9,571 nt of DNA from Gammaproteobacteria bacterium (lineage in GTDB: Bacteria > Pseudomonadota > Gammaproteobacteria > PS1 > Pseudothioglobaceae): the NCBI GenBank assembly GCA_024280535.1, contig JAJRPY010000023.1, positions 1 through 9,571 on the forward strand, given 5' to 3'. Below are positions 1 through 8,914 of the stretch, piece after piece. A model generated the notes under the pieces. That model was not told the origin of the DNA. It worked only from the letters and a program-made list of their open reading frames with translations, and searched no databases. Position 1 is the stretch's first letter. The number at the start of each line of letters is the position of its first letter. The translations under genes were made by a program, and so were the position numbers.

Positions 1-2
1 GA

Positions 3-1289
<1,287 letters not shown>

Positions 1290-1318
1290 ACTAGACGTTA
1301 ATTTGCTCAACTTAACAA

Positions 1319-2566
1319 TTGGAATCACTTTCAACTATTTGGCTTAGTATTGCGCTGTTTGGCTTAATACTAGCCTCGGCTTTTTTTTCCAGCACTGAAA
1401 CTTCAATGATGGCCATTAATCGCTATCGTCTAAAAGTTTTGGCAAAAACCAGCAAAAATGCACGACGCACCGAGCATCTTTTAACAGACACCGATCACCT
1501 AATTGGCACGATTTTATTGGGCAATAATTTTGTTAATATTTTTGCCTCAAGTATTGCCACTGTTTTGGCTGTTAAACTCTGGGGGCAAGATTCAATTGTC
1601 TTAGCATCACTTGCATTAACCTTTGTTATTTTAGTTTTTGCCGAAACCACGCCAAAAACATTTGCTGCCAAAAATCCAGAAAAAGTTGCCCTACCCGCCT
1701 CAATAATCATCAGCGCATTGATTAAAATTTTTAAGCCCATTGTCTGGCTTATTGGCTTAATGTCTAAATTAATTCTTAAACTATTTGGCATTGACCATCA
1801 ACAAAAACACGGGGACATTAGCTCTGAGGAATTGCGTATGGTGGTAAGTGACGCCAAACCCATCATTGCCTCTAATTACCAAAAAATGCTACTTAATATT
1901 ATTGACCTTGAGCAGGTTAAGGTAGAAGATATTATGATTCCAAGACATGAATTAATTAGTGTCGATATTAACAAACCTGATGAAATTCTTAAACAACTTC
2001 AACGCATTCAACATACTCGATTGCTCACTTACGACACCTCAAGTGACAACATTACTGGCGTATTGCATATGCGTGATATTGCCAATCTATATGCCAGAGG
2101 GGAATTTACCATGGACAATGTGCTTGCCTTGGTGCGTGACCCTTATTTTGTCCCAGAAGGCACTTCACTGGCACATCAATTAGCACATTTTCAAATGCAA
2201 AAAAGACGCCTAGGATTGATTGTAGATGAATATGGAGAGGTGCGGGGTCTGATTGTACTAGAGGATATTTTGGAAGAAATTGTCGGGCAATTTACCTCTA
2301 ATCAAAGTGAGATTATTGATGAGATCAGCCTACAAGCAGATGGCAGTTATCTAGTTGACCCACGAATTAACATACGTGAACTGAATACAACACTTGGTAT
2401 TAACTTATCCGTTGCCAAGGCAAAAACATTAAACGGTCTTATTTTAGAGGAATTACAAAACATCCCAAAGCGCGATGTTAGCTTTAAAATTGATCATTTA
2501 TTGGTTGAGATTTTACAAATTTCAGATCAAACTATCAAACTGGTTAAACTCACAAAATTAGATTAA
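1319..2566 (+). CDS. yfjD: CNNM/CorB-type membrane protein (HlyC/CorC family, CBS domains)
   Basis: Inner-membrane protein of the CNNM (DUF21)-CBS-CorC_HlyC family. Members are linked to Mg2+/Co2+ transport or efflux; the exact substrate here is inferred. Residues 1-160 form the DUF21 membrane domain, with hydrophobic helices near 5-25, 62-86, 92-110 and 125-157, and the family signatures SSTETSMMAINRYRL (24-38), GNNFVNI (68-74) and VFAETTPK (106-113). The CBS pair spans about 200-325, with DIMIPR (204-209) and the hallmark DEYGEVRGLIVLEDILEEIV (303-322). The transporter-associated CorC_HlyC domain fills about 333-413. The start is TTG at 1319; it matches the E. coli YfjD N-terminus closely, and the next in-frame ATG (residue 30) would remove the first helix. 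No clear Shine-Dalgarno sequence precedes it. The 415-residue length is usual. It converges on psd with overlapping stop codons. Confidence 0.92.
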   Translation: MESLSTIWLSIALFGLILASAFFSSTETSMMAINRYRLKVLAKTSKNARRTEHLLTDTDHLIGTILLGNNFVNIFASSIATVLAVKLWGQDSIVLASLALTFVILVFAETTPKTFAAKNPEKVALPASIIISALIKIFKPIVWLIGLMSKLILKLFGIDHQQKHGDISSEELRMVVSDAKPIIASNYQKMLLNIIDLEQVKVEDIMIPRHELISVDINKPDEILKQLQRIQHTRLLTYDTSSDNITGVLHMRDIANLYARGEFTMDNVLALVRDPYFVPEGTSLAHQLAHFQMQKRRLGLIVDEYGEVRGLIVLEDILEEIVGQFTSNQSEIIDEISLQADGSYLVDPRINIRELNTTLGINLSVAKAKTLNGLILEELQNIPKRDVSFKIDHLLVEILQISDQTIKLVKLTKLD

Positions 2567-3370
2567 CGCCTCACCCATACGCACCGTTTGAGCTGCACTC
2601 AATTTTAAGCGATTTTGCTGATTAGGCATAAGCATAATAACCGTTGAGCCCATATTAAATCGACCCAATTCCTCACCCTTTTTAAGCTCAATATTTTGAT
2701 TTTCATAATCAAAATGCTGTACTTTTTTCTGATAAGGCGGGTTAATCTGCCCTGCCCACACCGTTTGCATAGAGCCTACCAAAATGGCACCCACCAAGAC
2801 AAAGGCGCAGAGTCCAAATTCTGTCTGAAAATAACACACCACCCGCTCATTTCTCGCAAACAAATCCGTCACACCTTCGACGGTTGTTTGATTGACCGAA
2901 AACAAATCACCCGGAATATAATCCATAGCCAGCAACTTGCCGTCATAAGGCATATGAATCCGGTGATAATCTTTTGGCGAAAGATAAATAGTCGCAAAAA
3001 ACCCTGCATCAAATTGATCAGCACGATAATCGCCCGCCAGCAACGCAGCAACCGTATAGTAATGATTTTTAGCCTGAAAAATAGTTGCATGGCTAATATT
3101 GCCCGCCTGTGAAACGCTGCCATCTACTGGACAAATAATATCACTCGCCGCTATGTTTCTAGCAGTTGGCTTAAGCGCACGCGTAAAAAAATCATTAAAA
3201 TGCTGATATTCTTCAACATTCTCACGCACTGCTTCAGACAAATCAACCCCATAAGCGTTAACAAACCAGTGAATAAATTTATTTTTGAACCCAGTATTCT
3301 CAATTCGAGCCAAGCGAAACATCAGCATTGATAACGCATGCTGAGGAATAATATATTGCCACCAAGTCAT
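2558..3370 (-). CDS. psd: Phosphatidylserine decarboxylase proenzyme
   Basis: Membrane-associated, pyruvoyl-dependent enzyme that decarboxylates phosphatidylserine to phosphatidylethanolamine. The proenzyme cuts itself to give beta and alpha chains. The cleavage site is visible as FNMGSTVI (238-245): cutting between G241 and S242 would turn Ser242 into the pyruvoyl group. The first residue is Met where E. coli has Leu (LGST). The self-cleavage triad appears complete: D83 in PVDG, H139 in SPKDYHRIHMP (131-141) and S242. The 270 residues are somewhat shorter than E. coli Psd (322), mostly at the C-terminus. The ATG start at 3368-3370 is preceded by AGGAG with 5 bp spacing to the second GG-rich base cluster and 7 bp to the start, and the N-terminus MTWWQYIIPQHALS looks natural. 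It follows proS by 14 bp on the same strand, so it is probably co-transcribed. Confidence 0.96.
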   Translation of the reverse strand: MTWWQYIIPQHALSMLMFRLARIENTGFKNKFIHWFVNAYGVDLSEAVRENVEEYQHFNDFFTRALKPTARNIAASDIICPVDGSVSQAGNISHATIFQAKNHYYTVAALLAGDYRADQFDAGFFATIYLSPKDYHRIHMPYDGKLLAMDYIPGDLFSVNQTTVEGVTDLFARNERVVCYFQTEFGLCAFVLVGAILVGSMQTVWAGQINPPYQKKVQHFDYENQNIELKKGEELGRFNMGSTVIMLMPNQQNRLKLSAAQTVRMGEALI

Positions 3371-3377
3371 TGTCCTG

Positions 3378-3382
3378 CTCCT
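3378..3382 (-). promoter_or_regulatory. Shine-Dalgarno site of psd
   Basis: AGGAG on the - strand, 7 bp before the psd ATG. It lies just before the proS stop codon (3385-3387), inside the 14-bp proS-psd gap. This is the strongest ribosome site in the window, it supports the chosen psd start, and it fits translation from a shared proS-psd message. Confidence 0.8.
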
Positions 3383-3384
3383 AA

Positions 3385-5067
3385 TTATTTAATTTTTGAT
3401 TGAATGAAAGACAGTGCTTCATCGTAATTCACTTCGATTTTGTCGGCACTATTGCGCGCCTTATATTCCACCTTGGCATTATCCGCATGAGTATCGCTCA
3501 ACACCATTCTATGCGGAATGCCCAGTAATTCTGAATCAGCAAACATAATACCAGCGCGCTCTTTGCGATCATCCAACAACACTTCAATACCCGCTGTTAG
3601 GCACAATTGATACAACTCATCTGCCAAAGTCTTCACCCGAGTGGACTTGTTGTAATTAATTGGCACAATGACCAACTGAAACGGCGCGATAGATTGGGGA
3701 AATATAATACCACGCGCATCGTAATTTTGCTCAATCGTAGCAGCAATAACCCGCGTAACACCGATACCGTAACAACCCATCAACGTGGTCACCGCCCTGC
3801 CCGATTCGCCAATCACATTGGCACCCATTGCCTTGGAATATTTGCTACCTAGTTGAAAAATATGCCCCACTTCAATACCGCGCTTAATCACCAACTTGCC
3901 CTGCCCATCGGGCGAATTATCACCCTCAACCGCATTACGCAAATCTGCCTGAGTAAATACCGTCTCCTGCCAATTAACCCCCGTTAGGTGGTAATCCCAT
4001 TCATTCGCACCACAAACAAAATCACACATAATACTAGCTGAATAATCCACCACCAAATCAATGCCTAGCGCCTTAATGCCAATAAATCCTTTTTTCAATC
4101 CTAATGACTTAATCTGCGCATCCGAGGCCAATTCAAACTCACCAAATAAATTATGCGCCTTAACCTCATTTAATTCGTGATCACCCCGAAGTGCCAATGC
4201 TTTAAAGCCTTCTGAGGTATTAACAATTAAGGTTTTAATACAATTTGAAGGCTTGATTGATAAGAATTGTGCTACCGCTTCAATACTGGTTTTTTTCTTA
4301 GTGAGTACCGAGGCTTGCTGTGCGCTTGGCGTGGCAGTTTGTTGTTGCTGAGTAAAAGCTACTTTTTCAATATTGGCCGCATAATCAGATTTATCAGAAA
4401 AACAAATGGCATCTTCGCCACTATCAGCTAATACGTGAAATTCGTGAGACGCATCGCCGCCAATAGCACCAGAATCAGCCAATACTGGGCGATAATCCAG
4501 CCCCAAACGGTCAAATATACGACAATAGGTTTGATGCATTAGCGTGTATGTTTGTTGTAATGAGTCTTGGTCTAAATGAAACGAGTAGGCATCTTTCATA
4601 ATAAATTCACGCGAGCGCATAACCCCAAATCTTGGGCGAATTTCATCTCTAAATTTGGTTTGAATTTGATAAAAACTCATCGGCAGTTGCTTATAACTAC
4701 GCACATACTGGGCAGCCAAGGTGGTAATAACCTCTTCATGAGTCGGCCCTAAGCAAAATTCACGACCATGGCGATCTTTAAAACGCAATAATTCCGGACC
4801 ATATTGATCCCAGCGACCCGATTCTTGCCAAAGTTCTGCGGGTTGGGCAATCGGCATTAACACCTCTTGAGCGCCAGCTTTGTCCATTTCTTCACGAATA
4901 ATGGCTTCCACTTTTTTAAGTACTCTAACCCCCATCGGCAAATAAGAATACAGACCAGAGGCCAGTTTAGCGATAAGCCCTGCTCGGATCATCAATTGAT
5001 GTGAAACAACTTGCGCATCATTCGGCGCTTCTTTTTGAGTGGCAATTAACAACTGTGTGGTTTTCAT
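3385..5067 (-). CDS. proS: Proline--tRNA ligase (bacterial type, with editing domain)
   Basis: Cytoplasmic class II aminoacyl-tRNA synthetase charging tRNA-Pro. Numbered from the chosen start it has 560 residues (E. coli 572). The catalytic core shows motif 1 region and GPTHEE (108-112 region), motif 2 [19 protein letters not shown] (137-155) and motif 3 GCYGIGVTR (431-439). Between motifs 2 and 3 lies the inserted Ala-tRNA-Pro editing (YbaK-like) domain, about 225-400, including IKTLIV with K278, which corresponds to the E. coli editing lysine. The anticodon-binding domain spans about 462-560. The frame stays open to an ATG at 5142, but the start is placed at the ATG at 5065-5067: [15 protein letters not shown] is the conserved ProS N-terminus, and AGGA lies 11 bp upstream. 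The extra 25 residues do not look like ProS and would overlap the divergent gene. psd follows directly. Confidence 0.96.
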   Translation of the reverse strand: MKTTQLLIATQKEAPNDAQVVSHQLMIRAGLIAKLASGLYSYLPMGVRVLKKVEAIIREEMDKAGAQEVLMPIAQPAELWQESGRWDQYGPELLRFKDRHGREFCLGPTHEEVITTLAAQYVRSYKQLPMSFYQIQTKFRDEIRPRFGVMRSREFIMKDAYSFHLDQDSLQQTYTLMHQTYCRIFDRLGLDYRPVLADSGAIGGDASHEFHVLADSGEDAICFSDKSDYAANIEKVAFTQQQQTATPSAQQASVLTKKKTSIEAVAQFLSIKPSNCIKTLIVNTSEGFKALALRGDHELNEVKAHNLFGEFELASDAQIKSLGLKKGFIGIKALGIDLVVDYSASIMCDFVCGANEWDYHLTGVNWQETVFTQADLRNAVEGDNSPDGQGKLVIKRGIEVGHIFQLGSKYSKAMGANVIGESGRAVTTLMGCYGIGVTRVIAATIEQNYDARGIIFPQSIAPFQLVIVPINYNKSTRVKTLADELYQLCLTAGIEVLLDDRKERAGIMFADSELLGIPHRMVLSDTHADNAKVEYKARNSADKIEVNYDEALSFIQSKIK

Positions 5068-5074
5068 ATAAAAT
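5046..5074 (+). promoter_or_regulatory. Candidate sigma70 promoter for the M50 protease gene
   Basis: TTAACA (5046-5051) and TAAAAT (5069-5074) are separated by exactly 17 bp; each matches the -35 and -10 consensus at 5 of 6 bases. Transcription would start near 5081, giving a leader of about 47 nt to the ATG at 5128. The site lies across the start codon and ribosome site of the divergent proS. AT-rich DNA yields chance matches, so confidence is moderate. Confidence 0.42.
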
Positions 5075-5127
5075 GAAGTCCTAATAACAAAATAATAATT
5101 TGATAATTTTACCCGAGTGGCCTCATT

Positions 5128-5757
5128 ATGATTGATATTCAAACACTTTTAATTTATGCAATTCCTGCTATATTTGCCATCACCGTTCACGAGGCAGCAC
5201 ACGGCTGGGCTGCTTCTCAATTGGGGGATCACAGTGCCAAAATGATGGGCAGACTAACGCTTAACCCCATCAAACATATTGACCTTGTGGGTACTATCAT
5301 TGTGCCGGCTGTTATGTATTTTACCTCTGGCTTTATTTTTGGCTGGGCCAAGCCGGTGCCGGTTAATGTCAGCGCCTTAAGATCACCCAAACAAGATATG
5401 ATGTGGGTGGCTCTTGCCGGCCCTGCTAGTAATTTTATAATGGCAACTTTATGGCTAGGGGCTATTTTTATTGCGATTCAGGCTGATTCTCAGTTTTTAG
5501 CCAACATGGCACAATTCGGTATTGAGATTAACTTATTATTGGCAATCTTAAATTTACTCCCCCTACCGCCACTGGATGGTGGACGCGTGATGAGTTCATT
5601 ATTACCACCTAATTTATCTTATCAATACGATCAATTAGAACCCTACGGTTTGTTTATATTATTAGGTTTGTTGTTTTTAGGTGTTTTTCAAAACGTTATT
5701 TTACCGATTATGTTGTTTATTGAGCAATGGGCATTTACCCTGGTTGGCTTAATTTAG
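5128..5757 (+). CDS. Site-2 protease family (M50) membrane metalloprotease
   Basis: Small polytopic zinc protease of the M50 (S2P) family, in the PDZ-less subgroup often annotated as a site-2 protease family protein or peptidase M50. Its substrates are unknown, so no regulated-proteolysis pathway is claimed. The 209 residues are nearly all hydrophobic helices. The zinc site HEAAH (21-25) sits at the end of helix 1 (about 4-22). A middle GPASN (98-102) precedes another helix. The second zinc motif [13 protein letters not shown] (141-153) supplies D150, followed by a final pair of helices (174-207). It lacks the PDZ domains and length of RseP (about 450 residues). The ATG at 5128 has only a weak purine-rich GAGTGG 7 bp upstream. 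It is divergent from proS (60 bp between the start codons) and converges on selO, with 13 bp between stops. Confidence 0.88.
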   Translation: MIDIQTLLIYAIPAIFAITVHEAAHGWAASQLGDHSAKMMGRLTLNPIKHIDLVGTIIVPAVMYFTSGFIFGWAKPVPVNVSALRSPKQDMMWVALAGPASNFIMATLWLGAIFIAIQADSQFLANMAQFGIEINLLLAILNLLPLPPLDGGRVMSSLLPPNLSYQYDQLEPYGLFILLGLLFLGVFQNVILPIMLFIEQWAFTLVGLI

Positions 5758-5770
5758 CAAATAAAAAGCA

Positions 5771-6601
5771 TTACGAAGAACAACTAACACTCAAATCTTT
5801 TGCCCAATCTGGCGCCTCTAGTGCATAATCTTCAAAGCCGATATGCTCATCAAAAGGCTGGCTTAAGAGTGTAAATAAAATTGAAATTTTGTCATAATTT
5901 TTATTATCTTCTGCCTCTCGAATTGCCTCTTCAGCCAGGTAATTACGCAAAATAAACTTTGGATTAGCTTGATTCATAGTTGCCACTCTGGTTTGATTAT
6001 TTTCGTTAGCAATTCTATCGCGATATAACTTAATCCAATGCTCAAAGCGCTTATCTTTTGCCAATTTATCCAAGTTTGATAACCCTCTACAAGAATTGGT
6101 GTAATCCAATTTATGTGTTTGCAAAATAGCCAAAAATTGATTAATCAATTGATGATCACCCTTTTCTTTGGTGCTTAAGCCAAACTTCTGGCGCATTAAA
6201 GTAGAATACGTGTCAATTAATTGCCGTTCGTAAGTTGCTAAAATTGCTTTCACTTGTTTGGGATTAATCAGACTGGATAAGGCATCAGCCAATCGCGTCA
6301 AATTCCACAAACCAATACCCGGTTGCTGGTCAAACGCATAACGCCCTTGGTGATCAGAATGATTACAAACAAAACTCGGATTATAAGCCTCTAAAAAACC
6401 AAACGGACCATAATCAATCGTCAATCCTAAAATTGACATATTATCTGTATTCAGCACACCATGCGCAAAACCCTGAGCCTGCCAAGAGGCAACCATGACT
6501 GCGGTGCGTTTGACCACCTGCCCAAGCCAATCAGCGTAAACATTATTGCCCTGACATTGTGGATAATAATGCTCAATAACAAAATCTGCCAATTGTTTCA
6601 C
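5771..6601 (-). CDS. selO: SelO C-terminal fragment (catalytic C-lobe)
   Basis: A possible 276-residue product from GTG at 6599-6601, in the same frame as the N-terminal part. The GTG is probably just Val191 of the original protein, and no convincing ribosome site precedes it. The fragment contains the catalytic loop HGVLNTDNMS, with D53 as likely base and N54 as metal ligand, and the flipped DFG equivalent DYGPFGF, with D63 (243, 244 and 253 in full-length numbering). The same spacing occurs in Pseudomonas SelO (252, 253, 262). A C-terminal helical region follows. The last residues VSCSS match the E. coli ending; this Cys lies where eukaryotic SelO has selenocysteine. Good conservation right to the end argues that the interruption is recent. 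Confidence 0.6.
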   Translation of the reverse strand: MKQLADFVIEHYYPQCQGNNVYADWLGQVVKRTAVMVASWQAQGFAHGVLNTDNMSILGLTIDYGPFGFLEAYNPSFVCNHSDHQGRYAFDQQPGIGLWNLTRLADALSSLINPKQVKAILATYERQLIDTYSTLMRQKFGLSTKEKGDHQLINQFLAILQTHKLDYTNSCRGLSNLDKLAKDKRFEHWIKLYRDRIANENNQTRVATMNQANPKFILRNYLAEEAIREAEDNKNYDKISILFTLLSQPFDEHIGFEDYALEAPDWAKDLSVSCSS

Positions 6602-6628
6602 TTGCGCCGTTTGCCCGCGTGATGAAAA

Positions 6629-6631
6629 TCA
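6629..6631 (-). other. In-frame UGA within selO (codon 181)
   Basis: Codons around it read TTT GGG CAT TTT GAG TGA TTT TCA on the - strand. The frame remains SelO-like on both sides (RFGHFE before, VKQLADFVIEHYYP from codon 191). No slippery run lies at the junction, so a frameshift is not needed to explain the break. TGG-to-TGA is one possible origin. Confidence 0.9.
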
Positions 6632-7171
6632 CTCAAAATGCCCAAAGCGAATATGCGTCGGTGCAACACGCATAACAATGGCAGCAGTCTCTAACTGCTC
6701 TCGATAGACGGGGGTAATACTGCCAACCAAACTAAGCGCTTGTGTGGTGGCAATATTAAGCCCTTGCATGGCAATGGAACATAAATATTCCCGAATGGAT
6801 GATCGCAATACCGCACGTCCATCAGCTTGGCGTGAATAAGGTGTCGGGCCAGCTCCTTTAAGGGATAACTCATAGTGCTGATGGTCATTATCAGCACCCT
6901 CTACCGACACTTGACCAATTAAACATGAGCGCCCATCACCCAATTGAGGGTTAAACTGACCAAATTGATGACCAGCATAAATACTGGCAATGGGGGGTGT
7001 TTGCTCAAATAAAGATTCAGCAGAGGTTATTTTTAATAGCGCTTCATCAGACAATTCAAGATTTAAATCTTGATACAGTTGCACATTTTTATGAATTAAA
7101 AAGGCGTGCTCCAAAGGCTGGGTTTGTATTTGAGTAAAAAAATCACTACCCAGCTTGGCAAAATCCAGCAT
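6629..7171 (-). CDS. selO: SelO N-terminal fragment (kinase N-lobe)
   Basis: The 180-residue product made if the UGA terminates. It holds the N-lobe of the pseudokinase fold: YAGHQFGQFNPQLGDGR (65-81), the nucleotide-binding lysine K105 in LKGAGPTPYSR (104-114), and its ion-pair glutamate E128 in SSIREYL (124-130). It ends at RFGHFE. The catalytic base and metal ligands are absent, so alone it could at most bind nucleotide or be degraded. No separate function is suggested. Confidence 0.7.
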   Translation of the reverse strand: MLDFAKLGSDFFTQIQTQPLEHAFLIHKNVQLYQDLNLELSDEALLKITSAESLFEQTPPIASIYAGHQFGQFNPQLGDGRSCLIGQVSVEGADNDHQHYELSLKGAGPTPYSRQADGRAVLRSSIREYLCSIAMQGLNIATTQALSLVGSITPVYREQLETAAIVMRVAPTHIRFGHFE

Positions 7172-7175
7172 ACAA

Positions 7176-8606
7176 TTAGCCTAACTTCTGTCTAAGCAAT
7201 TCATTTAATAATTTAGGATTAGCCTTACCCTGAGTGGCTTTCATCGCCTGACCGACAAAAAAGCCTAAAATTTTCTCATTACCCGATTTAAACTGCTCGA
7301 CTTGCGGCGCATTATTAGCAATAATTTCATCAATAATGGCTTCAATTGCACCCGTATCCGTCATTTGCTTAAGCCCCCTGGATTCAATAATACTATCAGC
7401 AGAACCCTCGCCTGCCCACATTGCCTTAAATACATCTTTGGCAATTTTCCCTGAAATGGTATCATCGCCAATACGAGCAACTAGCTGGGATAGTGCTTGA
7501 GCCGACACGGGGGATTGTTCAATATCTAATTGATGTTTATTGAGTAGTGCAGACAACTCACCCATTACCCAATTTGCGCATAATTTGGCATTTTTCTCAT
7601 TGCCTTCAAGTGTTGCCTCAAAATAATCTGCCAATGATTTTTGCGAGGTCAACACATCTGCATCGTATTCATTTAATCCCAATTCGGCAATAAAACGTGC
7701 TTTTTTCTCGACTGGAAGTTCTGGCAAACTGGCTTTAATAGATGCCATCAACTCATCTGTAATTTCCACAGGCAACAAATCTGGATCAGGAAAATAACGA
7801 TAATCATTCGCCTCTTCTTTAGAGCGCATAGAGCGTGTTTGGTGCTTAACCGCATCATACAATCGCGTTTCTTGTAACACACTGCCACCCTCTTCCAAAA
7901 TATCTTGCTGCCGCTCAACTTCTAAATTAATGGCACGCTCTAAAAATTTAAATGAATTGATATTTTTAAGTTCTGCACGCGTACCCAACGCTGCTTGCCC
8001 CATCGGGCGGATTGACACATTAGCATCACAACGAAACGAGCCTTCTTGCATATTGCCATCACAAATATCGATATATTGCACCAACGCATGGATTTTTTTG
8101 GCATATGCCACTGCCTCTTTTGCACTGCGCATATCCGGCTCCGAGACAATTTCCAATAAAGGCGTACCCGCTCTATTCAAATCAATGGCAGTATATTCAT
8201 TAAACATATCATGCACCGACTTACCCGCATCTTCCTCTAAATGCGCACGAGTAATACCCACTGTTTTAGTCTCATTATCAAGCGTAATCTCAATCTCACC
8301 TGTACCAACGATAGGAATATCCATCTGTGAAATTTGATATCCCTTGGGTAAATCAGGATAAAAATAATTCTTGCGATCAAAAATATTACGCTGATTAATC
8401 TGCGCACCCACCGCCAAGCCAAATTTAATCGCCTTATTCACCGCCTCTACATTAAGCACAGGCAACACGCCTGGCAAACCTAAATCCACCGCACAAGCCT
8501 GAGCATTTGGCGCTTGACCAAATTTTGTAGCAGCCGATGAAAATATCTTAGATTTTGTATTAAGTTGCGCGTGAATTTCTAGCCCAATCACTGTTTCCCA
8601 TTGCAT
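7176..8606 (-). CDS. gatB: Aspartyl/glutamyl-tRNA(Asn/Gln) amidotransferase subunit B
   Basis: Subunit B of the GatCAB complex, which converts mischarged Glu-tRNA-Gln or Asp-tRNA-Asn to the amide using ammonia from GatA. GatB binds the tRNA and holds the kinase/transamidase site. The 476 residues are full length. The cradle domain shows GLEIHAQL (8-15), the signature [14 protein letters not shown] (81-94), HLEEDAGK (122-129) and [14 protein letters not shown] (from about 188). The C-terminal helical and YqeY-like tail domain spans about 325-476. The ATG at 8604-8606 has AGGA 7 bp upstream (8614-8617). Partners gatC and gatA, often directly upstream, are not in the window: the upstream neighbour is an Rpn nuclease 119 bp away. 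selO follows 4 bp after the stop. Which amide is made depends on which of GlnRS or AsnRS is missing, not visible here. Confidence 0.97.
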   Translation of the reverse strand: MQWETVIGLEIHAQLNTKSKIFSSAATKFGQAPNAQACAVDLGLPGVLPVLNVEAVNKAIKFGLAVGAQINQRNIFDRKNYFYPDLPKGYQISQMDIPIVGTGEIEITLDNETKTVGITRAHLEEDAGKSVHDMFNEYTAIDLNRAGTPLLEIVSEPDMRSAKEAVAYAKKIHALVQYIDICDGNMQEGSFRCDANVSIRPMGQAALGTRAELKNINSFKFLERAINLEVERQQDILEEGGSVLQETRLYDAVKHQTRSMRSKEEANDYRYFPDPDLLPVEITDELMASIKASLPELPVEKKARFIAELGLNEYDADVLTSQKSLADYFEATLEGNEKNAKLCANWVMGELSALLNKHQLDIEQSPVSAQALSQLVARIGDDTISGKIAKDVFKAMWAGEGSADSIIESRGLKQMTDTGAIEAIIDEIIANNAPQVEQFKSGNEKILGFFVGQAMKATQGKANPKLLNELLRQKLG

Positions 8607-8725
8607 ATTTAATTCCTAATTAATGGCTAATACCAAATGTTAACTTTATTATTCTTAATGCCTTACGCAAAAATAAAAAAAATTATATTTTTTAAAGTGG
8701 GTATTTTATCAGGTAAATCAGATAA
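8607..8725 (-). promoter_or_regulatory. AT-rich intergenic region with possible gatB promoter
   Basis: This 119-bp spacer separates the rpn stop from the gatB start. On the - strand it holds a perfect TATAAT (8682-8687), about 75 bp before the gatB ATG, but no good -35 at 16-18 bp. It also holds a T-rich run (complement of 8669-8682) preceded by an A/T-only inverted repeat, which could act as a weak terminator for rpn. A short TTATC/GATAA inverted repeat lies near 8706-8725. The AGGA before gatB is at 8614-8617. None of these is strong; AT-rich composition alone could produce them. Confidence 0.3.
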
Positions 8726-8914
8726 TTATTTGCAGCTAATTTTTTGAATTTCAGCAATGCTTAATCCCATTTTTAAGGCGATGGTTTTATTGTCTAGAAT
8801 GTCTAGTAGGCTTTTGACTATTTCGATGTTTCGTTGCTCAACGCCTTTTTCAATGCCCTGCTTAATGCCTTTTTCAACCCCCTTTTTAAACCCCTTGCCT
8901 TCCGCAGTTCTCAA
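8726..8914 (-). CDS. Possible intragenic RpnS-like small protein (C-terminal domain of rpn)
   Basis: Candidate in-frame internal product of 62 residues from TTG at 8912-8914, with a GATGAG-type purine stretch 9 bp upstream (GAG at 8924-8926). It would contain the whole four-residue repeat helix and the C-terminal domain but none of the nuclease. In studied Rpn genes a separately translated C-terminal protein dimerises through such a helix and blocks the nuclease. An alternative start is GTG at 8945-8947 (73 residues), whose upstream sequence is poorer. There is no direct evidence of translation; the start choice is a guess. Confidence 0.3.
   Translation of the reverse strand: MRTAEGKGFKKGVEKGIKQGIEKGVEQRNIEIVKSLLDILDNKTIALKMGLSIAEIQKISCK

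Larger units (their letters stand above)
5771..7171 (-). pseudogene. selO: SelO/YdiU protein adenylyltransferase, interrupted by an in-frame UGA
   Basis: One reading frame runs from the ATG at 7169-7171 to the TAA at 5771-5773, 466 codons before the stop (E. coli YdiU 478). It is broken only by TGA at codon 181 (6629-6631). SelO is a kinase-like enzyme that binds ATP in flipped orientation and transfers AMP to Ser/Thr/Tyr of target proteins in redox-stress settings. Both halves keep their motifs, and no frameshift or second stop was found, so the break is a single base change, a read-through site or an error. In relatives the residue after GHFE varies (His in E. coli YdiU, as recalled), so UGA here replaces a tolerant position. 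Translation stopping at codon 180 would yield only the N-lobe, without catalytic activity. The gene starts 4 bp after the gatB stop, with AGG 8 bp before the ATG lying inside gatB codons, suggesting coupled expression. Confidence 0.85.

Noticed and set aside
1297..1316. GTTAA/TTAAC inverted repeat between eno and yfjD as a terminator.
   Set aside because: Only a 5-bp A/T-rich stem with a 10-nt loop and no T-tract; not credible as an intrinsic terminator.
2642..2653. Met instead of Leu in the Psd cleavage motif (MGST) as a sign of inactivity.
   Set aside because: The first residue of this motif varies among active Psd enzymes. The essential Gly-Ser pair, D83 and H139 are present.
2696..3112. 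A 138-residue open frame opposite psd.
   Set aside because: It is antisense to a clearly conserved gene, resembles no family I know, and has no ribosome site: a shadow frame.
5068..5142. A longer ProS starting at the ATG at 5140-5142.
   Set aside because: The extra 25 residues do not resemble any ProS N-terminus and overlap the start of the divergent protease gene. MKTTQLL at 5067 fits the family and has AGGA upstream.
6595..6631. Selenocysteine insertion at the selO UGA. A weak TCAC...GTGA stem follows the codon at roughly the distance of a bacterial SECIS.
   Set aside because: The stem is short with a bulge, and the loop lacks the GGU-type features of known bacterial SECIS elements. The family's Sec/Cys position is at the extreme C-terminus, where this protein has Cys in CSS. 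The residue after GHFE is variable in relatives.
7930..8337. A 135-residue open frame opposite gatB.
   Set aside because: Its composition reflects the complement of gatB codons, and it shows no domain or start signal: a shadow frame.
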